Source: Chloracidobacterium sp. (GTDB taxonomy: Bacteria; Acidobacteriota; Blastocatellia; Pyrinomonadales; Pyrinomonadaceae). From it: a stretch of 64,000 nucleotides of DNA. A program made the translations under genes and the position numbers. Shown one piece after another: positions 1 to 9,126 of this stretch. The stretch's first letter is position 1; each line of letters starts with the position of its first letter. Where the stretch lies: assembly GCA_016720705.1 (NCBI GenBank), contig JADKKB010000005.1, positions 789,842-853,841 of the forward strand, written 5' to 3'. The notes under the pieces are model-generated. The model did no database searches. It was not told the DNA's origin and was given only the letters and a program-made list of their open reading frames with translations.

Positions 1-437
1 ATCGGGAAAGCTCCCGCGATCTTTAGCAGATCGACGACGCGGGCAACCTTGCCATATTCGATGGTGCTCGGAGCTTTGACGAATACAGTTCGCTCGATCC
101 GATCAGCAAAGGGTCGATCGGAGTCATCGGCGTGGCTTTCCGAAAGGGAACCATTTGCGGCCCTGGCCGTAAAGGTCTCACGGAGACGCTCGATCATCTG
201 TGCCGGGTTGTCGATGCTTCCCAGACCGGTCTCTTTGTTAAGCCGCAGTCCGCCGGTGCCGTCAACCGATACGACGAGCGTATCGGGGTGCGGGCGAACT
301 GAGTCGTCCGAAATCGGTTTCGACGGGATGCGAGCCTTGAAGCTACTTGGACGCATCGGCGTTACGACCATAAAAATGATCAGCAGGACGAGCAAAACAT
401 CGATCAGCGGCGTGACGTTAATGATCGGACGGGTCAT
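1..437 (-). CDS. exbD: ExbD/TolR-family biopolymer transport protein (3' end cut by window edge)
   Basis: Reading the minus strand from the ATG at 437 gives a protein beginning MTRPIINVTPLIDVLLVLL, which is the classic ExbD/TolR start: a short cytoplasmic tail and one membrane helix carrying the essential aspartate (D13) that conducts protons. A periplasmic domain follows. In the family, ExbD works with ExbB in the inner membrane to energise TonB-dependent uptake or gliding/Tol systems. The AGGAGG ribosome site sits just upstream of the start. The frame is open to base 1, so the last residues lie outside the window (145 codons visible). It lies 73 bp downstream of pabB on the same strand. Which partner system it serves cannot be told from here. 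Confidence 0.9.
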   Translation of the reverse strand, partial: MTRPIINVTPLIDVLLVLLIIFMVVTPMRPSSFKARIPSKPISDDSVRPHPDTLVVSVDGTGGLRLNKETGLGSIDNPAQMIERLRETFTARAANGSLSESHADDSDRPFADRIERTVFVKAPSTIEYGKVARVVDLLKIAGAFP

Positions 438-510
438 TGGGTTCCTCCTTCGAATTTGGTTCGATGAAGGGTTAGACACCGGTCTGAGCAAAAAGTTCCC
501 GAGTTCCGGT

Positions 511-1812
511 TCACTCGGGAATTAGCTCGGCCCCGAGCGCGTCGAGCAAAGCCGAGGCCTTGGTCAGTGTTTCGAGGTATTCGCTTTCGGGTTCGCTGTC
601 GATCACTATGCCGCCGCCGACGTTAAAGGTGGCGATATGATCGCGGACGACCATTGTACGGATAGCAACGCTCAAGTCGAGTGCTGCGGTTATTCCAAAA
701 GAGTCATCGGGCACGCAATAGCCGATTGCACCCATCGAAAGCCCTCGCGGCCCTCGTTCGATCGAGTCAATTATCCTCATTGTGCTGATCTTCGGAGCTC
801 CAGTGATAGAGCCGCAAGGGAACATCGCTCGCAGGATATCAGACGGCTTGATATGCTGCCGAAGCTGTCCTGAAACCGTCGATACCAAGTGAAACAGCGA
901 CGGATGTTCTTCGAGATCGCAGATCTTTTCCGCGGTCACACTGCCAAATTTACATATTCGGCCGAGATCGTTTCGCAAAAGGTCAACGATCATTGTATTT
1001 TCTGCACGGTCCTTGCCGCTAGAAAGGAGTTCTTGCCGCAACGCCGCGTCCTCGTCCGGGTCGCTCCCGCGTGGCCGCGTGCCCTTTATCGGCGAGGTCG
1101 TGATGCGCCGATCGCCAAAGGTCGATCGGAAAAAGCGTTCGGGGGAACCTGAAATGACAGTCGAGTTGCCGCGTGCAAAAAATGCCGCGAAAGGTGCCGG
1201 ATGGCGTTTGCGAAGCCGCTTAAAGACCGTCTGCGGTGACGTGGCGTCGGGCAAACGACACGTTATTCGATGCGTCAAATTGGCCTGATAGGTGTCGCCG
1301 CAGCGGATTTGTTCGCGGATCGCTTCGACCGCAGTGTAATACTCAGCCTGCGAAATATCCGAACGTGCCGAACATTTTTCAACTCTATCGCTAATTTCGG
1401 TCTTCGCGGCACTCTGCAGTATCTCGGCACGCTGCTCATTACCGGCAATATGAGTTCGGCCGGTGTCATAGTCGTGGATGATGAGAGCGTCAAAGCGTGC
1501 GATAAAAATTTGGGGTTCGGCCGGATCGCTCGATTCGACGCCTGTACCCTGGAGTTCGCTGCCGAGATCGTAAGAGATCGAAAAGAAAGAAACTAGTTTC
1601 GGTTCGGCCAGCGATTGGTCAAATATTTCAAGCGAATGGTCAGCGGAATCGCCGGCGATCTCGCGAACGTCGGTCGGTGTAATACCTGCGATCAGTAAAT
1701 GCGATCCGAGGTGACCGACACCGCAACTGTCGAGGATACATACGACGCCTGACTCGGACAGCGACAGCAGTGCATTGGTAAGGTCCGCGCTGTCGATATC
1801 CAATTCGAGCAT
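511..1812 (-). CDS. pabB: Aminodeoxychorismate synthase component I
   Basis: A chorismate-binding-fold enzyme that converts chorismate plus ammonia to aminodeoxychorismate in folate (p-aminobenzoate) synthesis. The signature is the motif PIKGTRPRG: lysine at its third position is the PabB nucleophile, whereas anthranilate synthase TrpE has alanine there. Further conserved blocks are DLLRNDLGRI, PCGSITGAPK and the C-terminal GGGIVIDS. The reading frame is open upstream to a TTG at 1881, but that would leave only 11 bp to the divergent permease gene, so I prefer the ATG at 1812 (433 aa). No glutaminase (pabA) gene is adjacent. The N-terminal region is poorly conserved, as is usual. Confidence 0.88.
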   Translation of the reverse strand: MLELDIDSADLTNALLSLSESGVVCILDSCGVGHLGSHLLIAGITPTDVREIAGDSADHSLEIFDQSLAEPKLVSFFSISYDLGSELQGTGVESSDPAEPQIFIARFDALIIHDYDTGRTHIAGNEQRAEILQSAAKTEISDRVEKCSARSDISQAEYYTAVEAIREQIRCGDTYQANLTHRITCRLPDATSPQTVFKRLRKRHPAPFAAFFARGNSTVISGSPERFFRSTFGDRRITTSPIKGTRPRGSDPDEDAALRQELLSSGKDRAENTMIVDLLRNDLGRICKFGSVTAEKICDLEEHPSLFHLVSTVSGQLRQHIKPSDILRAMFPCGSITGAPKISTMRIIDSIERGPRGLSMGAIGYCVPDDSFGITAALDLSVAIRTMVVRDHIATFNVGGGIVIDSEPESEYLETLTKASALLDALGAELIPE

Positions 1813-1892
1813 AGAAGTGATTTTATCACGTAACAAAATTTCACTCTGGCTGTATTTTCGCGTACTATGTTGCCAGTCCAAAACTCAAAAAT

Positions 1893-3431
1893 ATGAACTC
1901 TGAGATAACCGAACGGCAAACACTAATTCGCGGCTTGGGCCTGATCGCCGCGATATCGGTCATTATCGGCAACGTGATCGGCACGGGCGTTTTTCTAAAG
2001 GCTCGTGTGATGACGTGTAACGTGGGCAGTCCCGAATGGGTCTTGCTCGCGTGGATCGCCGCCGGGCTGCTCTCGCTGGCCGGTGCACTGACCTACGCCG
2101 AATTGACGGCGATGAAGCCGGAGGCGGGCGGGGAATATGTATTCTTGCGGGATAGCTACGGTAAATCGTCGAGCTTTCTATACGGATGGATGCAGATATT
2201 TATCGCTCGTCCGGGCTCTCAGGCTGCTGCTGCCGTTGCATTCTCGATCGGACTAAACGATTTTCTAGATAACAAGTTGGCAGCGACCCTGACCACGCTC
2301 CACCTTGGCGGCACCACATTTGACATCACCACGCTCCAGCTTGTGTCGGTAATGGTGATCATCATCTTTACCACTCTCAATTGCGCGTCGGTGACCCTGA
2401 CCGGACAGATCGCTACGGCTCTCACGTTTGTAAAAATGGCGTTGATCCTCTTTGTGTCGGTTGGGGCGTTCGTGCTGGTCAGCGGTAATTTTGGACATTT
2501 TTCGATGCTGAACACCGGTGGTACGTGCGAAGGTGTTGCGGCGGCGGTTACGGTCGGTTCGCCGAGTTACTCGTTCTTTGGCGGCTTTGCGGCGGCGATG
2601 CTTGGTGCATTGTGGGGCTATGATGGGTGGAATAATCTGACGTTTGTCGCGGGCGAGGTTAAAAACCCCAATCGGAATATACCTGTGGCGATCATCGGCA
2701 GTACGATACTTGTCATCGTCCTCTACGTCATCGCGAACGTAGCCTATTTTTACGTCCTCGATCCGACTGCGATCGCGTCGGTCTCCAAGAATTCTTCGGT
2801 CGCAAAGGTCGTTGTGAGTATGTTTTTTGGCGGAAATGTCGCCAGCATCGCAACGGGAGCCGCGATCGCGTTTTTCACAGTCGGGCTGATGCTCTCATCG
2901 CTTGGTACGCTTCATACGTCGCTAATGGCTGGAGCTCGCGTGCCATACGCGATGGCAAAGGACCGCCTTTTCTTCGGCACGTTTAAGAATCTTTCGGCAA
3001 ATCACGTTCCGGTATCGTCGGTACTGTTAATGGGCGTGATAGCCACGATACTGGCTTTATCGGGTTCATTCGACATCTTGACGGATTATGTTGTCTTCGG
3101 TTCTTGGGTTTTTTATGCGCTGGTCACGTCATCGATCTTTGTGTATCGGCGGCGTTATCCGGAGCTTGCCCGTCCGTACAAGGCGTGGGGTTATCCGGTT
3201 GTTCCGGTCGTTTTCCTGCTGGTCGCGGGATGGTTGCTCTACACCACTTTCTCAAATGACTTGCCGTTGATGACCGACGGTCTCTCGCAGATCGCTTCGG
3301 GCAATATCGGTGAGGGGCTCAAATCGATCGGAAAGACGTCATCATTTGCCGGATCACTTCTGATCTTGTTGGGATTGCCGGTCTTTTACTACTTTAATAA
3401 GAAAGGGATTGTAACGCCGAAAGGCGAGTAG
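1893..3431 (+). CDS. APC-superfamily amino acid permease
   Basis: A 512-residue inner-membrane transporter with about 12 hydrophobic segments. The first helix holds the unwound substrate-binding motif GNVIGTGVF typical of the amino acid-polyamine-organocation superfamily, and the second half has the conserved WGYDGWNNLTFVAGE segment seen in LAT-like exchangers. The family moves amino acids by symport or exchange; the substrate cannot be read from the sequence. It is divergent from pabB and is followed 11 bp later by a PilZ-domain gene, which may be co-transcribed. Confidence 0.88.
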   Translation: MNSEITERQTLIRGLGLIAAISVIIGNVIGTGVFLKARVMTCNVGSPEWVLLAWIAAGLLSLAGALTYAELTAMKPEAGGEYVFLRDSYGKSSSFLYGWMQIFIARPGSQAAAAVAFSIGLNDFLDNKLAATLTTLHLGGTTFDITTLQLVSVMVIIIFTTLNCASVTLTGQIATALTFVKMALILFVSVGAFVLVSGNFGHFSMLNTGGTCEGVAAAVTVGSPSYSFFGGFAAAMLGALWGYDGWNNLTFVAGEVKNPNRNIPVAIIGSTILVIVLYVIANVAYFYVLDPTAIASVSKNSSVAKVVVSMFFGGNVASIATGAAIAFFTVGLMLSSLGTLHTSLMAGARVPYAMAKDRLFFGTFKNLSANHVPVSSVLLMGVIATILALSGSFDILTDYVVFGSWVFYALVTSSIFVYRRRYPELARPYKAWGYPVVPVVFLLVAGWLLYTTFSNDLPLMTDGLSQIASGNIGEGLKSIGKTSSFAGSLLILLGLPVFYYFNKKGIVTPKGE

Positions 3432-3442
3432 TTTTTACCAAG

Positions 3443-3778
3443 ATGTCTAATTACGATCGACGAAGCGGCTCAGAACGCCGTGCGACAAACAGATATCCCG
3501 TAGAGGTCGATATCGAATGGCAAGGCGGCGGCGAACGCCAGATGGGTACGCTCAGCGACGTCAGCTTTGATGGTTGTTTCGTACTTGGTGCGGGTGACGT
3601 GGCCGACGGCGATAGCGTGAAAGTCTTCTTACCGCTCGCTGACGGTATGAAAGTACAGTTTAGCGGAACGGTCGCAAATCACGTTTTCGAGATCGGGTTT
3701 GGAGTGAAGTTTGACGCTCTGTCGGCGCCGCAACGCGAAGTGCTGGTCGGTCTCGTGCGTCCACCGAAGGACAATTAA
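3443..3778 (+). CDS. PilZ-domain protein, putative c-di-GMP receptor
   Basis: A 111-residue single-domain protein. Near the N-terminus it has an arginine-rich stretch (RRSGSERRATNR) containing the RxxxR half of the c-di-GMP site, followed by DVSFDG, which fits the (D/N)xSxxG half. The rest is a short beta barrel. Proteins of this kind bind cyclic di-GMP and alter motility, adhesion or polymer production; the target is not evident. Its stop codon overlaps the convergent murE stop by a few bases, so the two genes share their 3' ends. Confidence 0.85.
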   Translation: MSNYDRRSGSERRATNRYPVEVDIEWQGGGERQMGTLSDVSFDGCFVLGAGDVADGDSVKVFLPLADGMKVQFSGTVANHVFEIGFGVKFDALSAPQREVLVGLVRPPKDN

Positions 3779-5274
3779 TTGTTGGCGTCGATCTCAGCCA
3801 GAGCCTCCGCGGCAACCTCGCGATCGTCGAAATGAAATTTGTCGGATCCCACGATCTGATAATTTTCGTGGCCTTTACCTGCGATGATCACCACGTCGTT
3901 TGAGCGAGCCTCGGTGATCGCCTGATATATCGCCGTTCGCCGGTCGTCGATCACTCGATAGGGCGTTCCGGTCTGCTTGATCCCAACCTCAATTTCAGAA
4001 ATGATGCTCAGCGGATTTTCGGTGCGCGGATTGTCAGAGGTGACGAACACGACGTCGCTGTTGCGGCCCGCCGCCAGTCCCATCGGTTCGCGTTTGCTCT
4101 TATCGCGGTCGCCGCCGCAACCAAATACGGTAATTATTCGTCCGGCAGTCAGTTCCCTTGCGGTCTTGAGCGTATTTAACAAGGCATCGTCAGTGTGTGC
4201 GTAGTCGACGACGACGGCAAAATCGCCGGCGTGCGGAACGCGTTCGAAACGGCCCGGGGCACCAACGCAAGTCGAAAGGCCGCGGATCATATCGTCGATA
4301 CTGTATCCCAATTCAAGTCCGGCCGCAGTCGCGGTCAACATATTGTAAACGTGCGGTTTGCCGACCAGAGGGGAAGTGACGTGAAATTCGCCCGTCGGAG
4401 TTTTAAGCGTAAATGCGGTACCTCGTATTAGCGAGACGGTGACATCCGACGCAGAAAGGTCGGCATCCGTGTCGATCTGCGAGATCGTGACCACACGTTC
4501 GCCCCGCGAGCGTAATTCGTCAACAAGTCGTCGGCCCCATTCGTCGTCGATGTTGATCACCGACGATCCGGGCATTTCGCCAAGGCGGCCGTCAAACAGC
4601 TGCTTTTTAGCGTCGAAATAGTTTTCCATCGTGAGATGGTAATCGAGATGGTCCTGCGTCAAATTTGTAAAAACCGCCACCTTAAATCGCAGCCAGTCGC
4701 AGCGGTGCAGGTCGATCGCCTGTGACGACGCCTCCATTACCGCCATATTGCAGCCTTCACCGATCGCCTCGCGGAGAAAACGGTTTGTGTCAGATGCCTC
4801 GGGCGTCGTGCGGATCGCCGGTTCGCTACGCTGGCCGATACGATATTCGACGGTTGTCAGCATCGCGGGCTTGGCGCCTGCCGCCTCGGCTAGAGCAAAG
4901 CAAAGATAAGTGGTCGTCGTCTTGCCGTTGGTGCCGGTGATGCCGACGAGATCGAGTTGATGCGAAGGTTCGCCGTTGATCACGGCGGCCGCCTTTGCCA
5001 AGGCTTTACGGGCATTTGCCACGGTTAGCCAGGTGCCCGAGAAATCAGCCGGAGGCGCAGATTCCGAAACGATCCCGACCGCTCCCCGGCGAATGACGTC
5101 ATCAACGAATCGATGGCCGTCGATAGTAGCACCCTTGATAGCGACAAAAAGAGTCCCTTGGTGAGCCTGCCGCGAATCGTGAGTGACATCCGTTGCCGAT
5201 GCCGACGTATCGCCGGTCGTCACAGCATTTAGGGCGTGGGCAATATCGCTAATTGTGTTTTTATTAGTGGTCAA
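3775..5274 (-). CDS. murE: UDP-MurNAc-tripeptide synthetase (meso-DAP-adding)
   Basis: A cytoplasmic Mur ligase of 499 residues that adds the third amino acid to UDP-MurNAc-L-Ala-D-Glu with ATP. Visible features are the N-terminal substrate domain (THDSRQ, GTLFVAIKG), the ATP loop GITGTNGKTTT and the C-terminal motif DNPRTENP. The DNPR motif marks enzymes that select meso-diaminopimelate rather than lysine, which agrees with a Gram-negative wall. The frame begins with TTG at 5274; an in-frame TGA lies a few codons upstream and there is no better start. It stands alone here rather than in the usual division/cell-wall cluster. Confidence 0.95.
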   Translation of the reverse strand: MTTNKNTISDIAHALNAVTTGDTSASATDVTHDSRQAHQGTLFVAIKGATIDGHRFVDDVIRRGAVGIVSESAPPADFSGTWLTVANARKALAKAAAVINGEPSHQLDLVGITGTNGKTTTTYLCFALAEAAGAKPAMLTTVEYRIGQRSEPAIRTTPEASDTNRFLREAIGEGCNMAVMEASSQAIDLHRCDWLRFKVAVFTNLTQDHLDYHLTMENYFDAKKQLFDGRLGEMPGSSVINIDDEWGRRLVDELRSRGERVVTISQIDTDADLSASDVTVSLIRGTAFTLKTPTGEFHVTSPLVGKPHVYNMLTATAAGLELGYSIDDMIRGLSTCVGAPGRFERVPHAGDFAVVVDYAHTDDALLNTLKTARELTAGRIITVFGCGGDRDKSKREPMGLAAGRNSDVVFVTSDNPRTENPLSIISEIEVGIKQTGTPYRVIDDRRTAIYQAITEARSNDVVIIAGKGHENYQIVGSDKFHFDDREVAAEALAEIDANN

Positions 5275-5384
5275 GATCGATTCAGTACCTCAATGATAAT
5301 CGTGAATTATACGACACACGATGATTTTCTACGAACATTGAAGCGGTAAATTCGTACTGGATTTTGTAGGCGGAGGTTGAGGAA

Positions 5385-5645
5385 ATGAAAATGATCAAGA
5401 TAATCATGGCAGCGATCGGACTGGTCTTTATCGGAATGGCATCCTTGTGGGTACTTGGATTCCTTTCCTCGATACTTTGGTATGTTTTCTGGATCGGATT
5501 GCTCGGCGCTGTGGGCTATGGCGGATATAAGTTGTTTCTCAAGGCGGAGAGAAAGGCTCTCGGCAGCGATCCGCACGCCGGTCTCGGCGCCGCTGATATC
5601 AATATGTCGTGGGACGAATACGACCGTAAATATTTACGAAAATAG
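5385..5645 (+). CDS. Small membrane protein of unknown function
   Basis: An 86-residue protein with a good ribosome site (GGAGG, then GAGG close to the ATG). It has two adjacent hydrophobic segments covering roughly residues 4-28 and 30-52 and a charged C-terminal tail ending in DEYDRKYLRK. I do not recognise the family. It lies between murE and a tRNA-Leu gene, transcribed toward the tRNA. Confidence 0.7.
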   Translation: MKMIKIIMAAIGLVFIGMASLWVLGFLSSILWYVFWIGLLGAVGYGGYKLFLKAERKALGSDPHAGLGAADINMSWDEYDRKYLRK

Positions 5646-5723
5646 TCGGCTAGACAAATTTCGCGCGATTCGGTAGATTCTAGTTTGCGTTTGGGCACGG
5701 ACTTCGTGCCGGCCCTAAGCAAT

Positions 5724-5808
5724 GCCGAGGTGGCGAAATTGGTATACGCACTAGTCTTAGGAACTAGCGTCGAAAGACATGCGAGTTCGAGTCTCGCCCT
5801 CGGCACCA
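5724..5808 (+). tRNA. tRNA-Leu (anticodon UAG)
   Basis: The acceptor stem GCCGAGG (5724-5730) pairs with CCTCGGC (5798-5804), followed by the discriminator A and an encoded CCA. The anticodon arm CTAGT/ACTAG encloses loop CTTAGGA with anticodon TAG, reading CUA-family leucine codons. The long variable arm expected of tRNA-Leu and the T-loop TTCGAGT are present. Confidence 0.96.
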
Positions 5809-5928
5809 ACCTCTTTAATCAAAGGTCATAGGTCCTCTGTCGTTAGATTACGACGGCTTTCACGGCTAACGGCCGACGACCAAGATACCGATCCCCTTAT
5901 CCGATCCAATGATCGATGAGCGAAAAAG

Positions 5929-5966
5929 AAAGAGCGGTGCGATTGTTAAGGATCGCACCGCTCTTT
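5929..5966 (-). terminator. Rho-independent terminator of the lipoprotein gene
   Basis: A perfect 15-bp inverted repeat (5929-5943 with 5952-5966) around an 8-base loop. On the minus strand it is followed by TTTCTTTTT. It lies just past the stop of the 5985-6539 gene. Confidence 0.88.
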
Positions 5967-5984
5967 ATTGATCTAACCGGCCAA

Positions 5985-6539
5985 CTATTCGACCAGACTG
6001 CATTTTTTCAAGCTTTCGTAGAAGATATCTTCGCCGCCTCCCACACACTTTAGTTTCACCGGTTGGTCCTTCGTATAGCCCGAAAGTTTGTCGATCAGGG
6101 TTGTCGCTGCGGGTTTTGCCATCGATGAAGTATCGAACTCAACTGAGAAAGTTGGACTGTTGTACGGTGGCTCGCCACATTTAACAGTTAACATCACGCT
6201 CTGGTCCAGTGCTTTCTTGTACTTGTTTTGTTCTTTTACATCGCTGTTCATCCAGGTCGAAACGATGATGGTCTTGTCCTTGAATTTTGTCGAGACAGCC
6301 TTCTTGAAGTCCGCGGGCTTGATCCCTGAGGGCGGTTCGAACTGGCTGCAGTATTTTGCCGCGGTAAAAACGTATTCTCCATCGCTGTTCGGCTGGCCAC
6401 TCGGTTTAGACTCAGAATTACTAGTGGCACTTGTATTTGAGGTTGTCTGATTCGATGGCTTCAGCGAATTACAGCCGATGCCCACAAGCAGGACGGCAAA
6501 CAGTGATATTGATGCGCCGATAATGTTTTGTCGTTTCAA
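5985..6539 (-). CDS. Putative lipoprotein of unknown function
   Basis: A 184-residue exported protein. The N-terminus is a lipoprotein signal peptide: basic start MKRQN, hydrophobic core, and lipobox VGIGC with Cys23 as the lipidation site. A low-complexity Ser/Thr/Asn linker follows (to about residue 50), then a globular domain with three further cysteines. The alternating strand pattern resembles small OB-like domains found in bacterial lipoproteins, but I cannot assign it to a family. It is monocistronic with its own terminator. Confidence 0.75.
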   Translation of the reverse strand: MKRQNIIGASISLFAVLLVGIGCNSLKPSNQTTSNTSATSNSESKPSGQPNSDGEYVFTAAKYCSQFEPPSGIKPADFKKAVSTKFKDKTIIVSTWMNSDVKEQNKYKKALDQSVMLTVKCGEPPYNSPTFSVEFDTSSMAKPAATTLIDKLSGYTKDQPVKLKCVGGGEDIFYESLKKCSLVE

Positions 6540-6859
6540 TTTAGGTTCTCCTTAGTTTTTAAGTGTGAAAAATTGCCGAAAGTGTAGAAGTCATAATCGG
6601 CGTAAACTAATACGTCGCAAGAATTTGGGGAATTATTGCATAGTTGTTATAACTCGGCAACGCAAGATTCTAAACTCTTGTCGGGTCCCCTTCTTTGCCC
6701 CAAAAACACCAAATTCACTAACGATCTATTACACTCCGTGAACTGACACTTTTCACTATTGGTAGTATTTTGGTCGTCGTCACGAACATCTGACAAGGGT
6801 CTAAGGGCAATCCCATCATTCGACATTTCTTCGCTGCTTCGATATGCTTTTTTCTGTAA
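6540..6859. other. Intergenic region between the lipoprotein gene and tig
   Basis: 320 bp carrying the divergent promoters of the two genes. I see no RNA gene or convincing operator. No -35/-10 pair here has both good hexamers and good spacing. Confidence 0.4.
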
Positions 6860-8269
6860 ATGAAAAGCGAATTAAAGGAAATTTCACCTACCCAACGAGA
6901 GATACATTTGGAGATCGATGCCGAACTGCTCAAGACAGCATACGGCAAGGTCAGTCAACAATACGCGAAACGTGCGAATGTGCCCGGATTTCGTAAAGGA
7001 TTTGCCCCGCTGGACGTCGTCCGAATGCGGTTTAGCGAAGAGATCAAAAGCGAAGTCCTGCAGGAGGTCATCCCCGGGCAGGTAACGGCGGCGATACAGG
7101 AACACGAACTGCATCCGCTGGCCGAACCGCATCTGCATCTGGAAGATCGGGAGACGTTAAAGGTCAATGGATCGCAATCGATCAAATTGCATATTCACGT
7201 CGAGGTGATGCCGGAGATACCGACGCCCAAATATAAGGGCATCGAGGTAACCCGCCGAGTGAAACCGATCGCCGATGGCGAGGTCGAAGACCTCATCGCC
7301 GAACGCTTACAGAAAGAAGCGGCATTGATCCCGGTCGAAGGCCGTAAATCAAAACTCGGCGACACGGTGATCGCTGATCTCGAGGGGGTATTTGCGGACG
7401 AAGCCGATGCCGAACCGATCAAGGCCGACGACCTCGAGGTCGAACTTGGCGGCGAACACATAGAGGTCTCGTTTACCGAAAACCTGGTCGGCGTCAAGCC
7501 CGACGAGGAAAAGGATTTTACGGTTGTTTATCCGGAAACATTTTCGTCTGAGGCATTAGCTGGCAAGACCGTTAACTACAAGGCAAAGATCAAGTCGGTC
7601 GGTAGGGCCGAGGTGCCCGAACTGAATGATGCTTGGGCAAAGAGCCTCGACGAAGGTTATAAATCCCTTGCAGACCTTCGCAAAACATTGAAGGCAGATC
7701 TTGTGAAATATGCTGAGACGGACGCCGATGCCCGACTTCGCAACAATGCGATCGCTAAACTGATCGAGGATAATGCGTTCGAGATCCCGACGGCTCTGAT
7801 CGAAAATCAGGCCAGAAACCTTCTGAACAACTTCGCCGAGGACCTCCAGCAGCGTGGTGTCGATCTCAGCAAGGTCGAAAGCCAATTTGTTGAAATGGCC
7901 TACAACAATATGCGGACGCAGGCCGAGCGTGACGTTCGCGGTGCATTGTTGCTCGACAAGGTCGCCGAACTCGAAAAGGTTGACGTTTCTGAAACTGAGA
8001 TCAACGAAGAGATCCAGAAATTAGCTGATTACTATCGTGCGTCGGCCGAGGAGATCCGCGAGTCTCTCGAAAAACAGGGCGGCGGTGTCGAGAATATTCG
8101 AAATAATCTGAAAACGAGGAAGTCGATCGAGGCTGTCATTGCTAAGGCGAAAGTCACCGACGGGGAATGGATCGACGAATCGGTAGGTCAACCGGAAACT
8201 GCCGAAAAGCCTAAGAAGGAAGCAAAGAAGAAGGCTCCGGCCAAAAAGGCGGCAAAGAAATCTGAATAG
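6860..8269 (+). CDS. tig: Trigger factor (ribosome-associated chaperone, peptidyl-prolyl isomerase)
   Basis: A 469-residue three-domain chaperone that docks at the ribosomal exit tunnel. The N-terminal ribosome-binding domain has the signature NVPGFRKGFAP (about residues 40-50). An FKBP-type domain with LGDTVIADLEGVF follows at about 155-245, then the helical C-terminal cradle. The last 20 or so residues are an unusual lysine/alanine-rich tail (KKAPAKKAAKK). The order tig-clpP-clpX downstream is the classic arrangement linking nascent-chain folding to proteolysis. Confidence 0.97.
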   Translation: MKSELKEISPTQREIHLEIDAELLKTAYGKVSQQYAKRANVPGFRKGFAPLDVVRMRFSEEIKSEVLQEVIPGQVTAAIQEHELHPLAEPHLHLEDRETLKVNGSQSIKLHIHVEVMPEIPTPKYKGIEVTRRVKPIADGEVEDLIAERLQKEAALIPVEGRKSKLGDTVIADLEGVFADEADAEPIKADDLEVELGGEHIEVSFTENLVGVKPDEEKDFTVVYPETFSSEALAGKTVNYKAKIKSVGRAEVPELNDAWAKSLDEGYKSLADLRKTLKADLVKYAETDADARLRNNAIAKLIEDNAFEIPTALIENQARNLLNNFAEDLQQRGVDLSKVESQFVEMAYNNMRTQAERDVRGALLLDKVAELEKVDVSETEINEEIQKLADYYRASAEEIRESLEKQGGGVENIRNNLKTRKSIEAVIAKAKVTDGEWIDESVGQPETAEKPKKEAKKKAPAKKAAKKSE

Positions 8270-8333
8270 TTTTTCGGTCATCCGGGCCGTCCTCGAGTCA
8301 GGGCGGCACGGTTGGGGCCGTGCAAAAATACAC

Positions 8334-8361
8334 TTGATTTTTGTGCGGAAAAATGTAAAAT
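8334..8361 (+). promoter_or_regulatory. Candidate sigma-70-type promoter of clpP
   Basis: TTGATT (8334-8339) and TAAAAT (8356-8361) are 16 bases apart and lie about 100 bp before the clpP start. This is a sequence match only. Confidence 0.45.
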
Positions 8362-8459
8362 CTTGTGTCTGGGGCGACAATCGCAGTATTTGCAACGATT
8401 TATCGATCATAACTTCAAGAATAGTCTAAGGTAATCGCAATTACCGAACGAGGAAATAT

Positions 8460-9047
8460 ATGGCATTAGTACCGATGGTTGTCGAACAAACTTCGCGAGG
8501 TGAGCGGGCGTTCGATATTTACTCCCGTCTCCTAAAGGACAGCATCATCTTTATCGGTACGCCGATCGATGACCAGATCGCTAACCTTATCGTCGCCCAA
8601 CTTCTGTTCCTGGAGGCTGAGGATCCGGAGCGTGACATTAATCTCTACATCAACAGCCCCGGCGGCTCTATAACGGCGGGAATGGCGATCTATGACACGA
8701 TGCAGTTCATCAAGAATGATGTAACGACGATCTGCGTGGGCCAGTGTGCGTCGATGGGTGCACTTTTGCTCTGTGCAGGTGCGGCCGGTAAGCGATTTTC
8801 GCTGCCGAATGCTCGCGTGCTGATCCACCAGCCCTCGGGCGGTGCTTCGGGCCAGGCAACTGACGTCAGGTTGATGGCCGAAGAGATCATCAGAATGCGT
8901 ACGCTGACATCGACGATCATTGCTAATCACTCAGGGCAGTCATTCGAACAGGTCGAGATAGATGTGGAACGCGACCGCATTCTGACGCCGATCCAGGCAA
9001 AGGAATACGGCCTGATCGACGAAGTGATCGAGCACCGTGATAAATAG
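8460..9047 (+). CDS. clpP: ATP-dependent Clp protease proteolytic subunit
   Basis: A 195-residue serine peptidase that forms the 14-subunit chamber degrading substrates fed by ClpX. The catalytic triad is visible: Ser98 in CASMGALLL, His123 in LIHQPSGG and Asp172 in ERDRI. No propeptide beyond the first residues is evident. A purine-rich segment (AACGAGGAAATAT) precedes the ATG. It is followed 79 bp later by clpX. Confidence 0.98.
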   Translation: MALVPMVVEQTSRGERAFDIYSRLLKDSIIFIGTPIDDQIANLIVAQLLFLEAEDPERDINLYINSPGGSITAGMAIYDTMQFIKNDVTTICVGQCASMGALLLCAGAAGKRFSLPNARVLIHQPSGGASGQATDVRLMAEEIIRMRTLTSTIIANHSGQSFEQVEIDVERDRILTPIQAKEYGLIDEVIEHRDK

Positions 9048-9126
9048 TTGAAAGGTGTCTTTTGTCGTTCAAATCCTGATCGGTTTTGCAACGAACGACT
9101 AATATTGAGCAACTAACTATTCGCTT

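Noticed and set aside
49..525. Plus-strand ORF of 158 codons at the window start
   Set aside because: It lies antisense to exbD, whose ExbD signature and ribosome site are clear on the other strand.
1813..1881. Extended N-terminus of PabB starting at TTG 1881
   Set aside because: It would leave only 11 bp to the divergent permease start, with no room for promoters; the ATG at 1812 is more plausible.
8303..8322. Terminator between tig and clpP
   Set aside because: GCACGG/CCGTGC can pair, but an A-run rather than a T-run follows on the plus strand, so it is not a convincing terminator.
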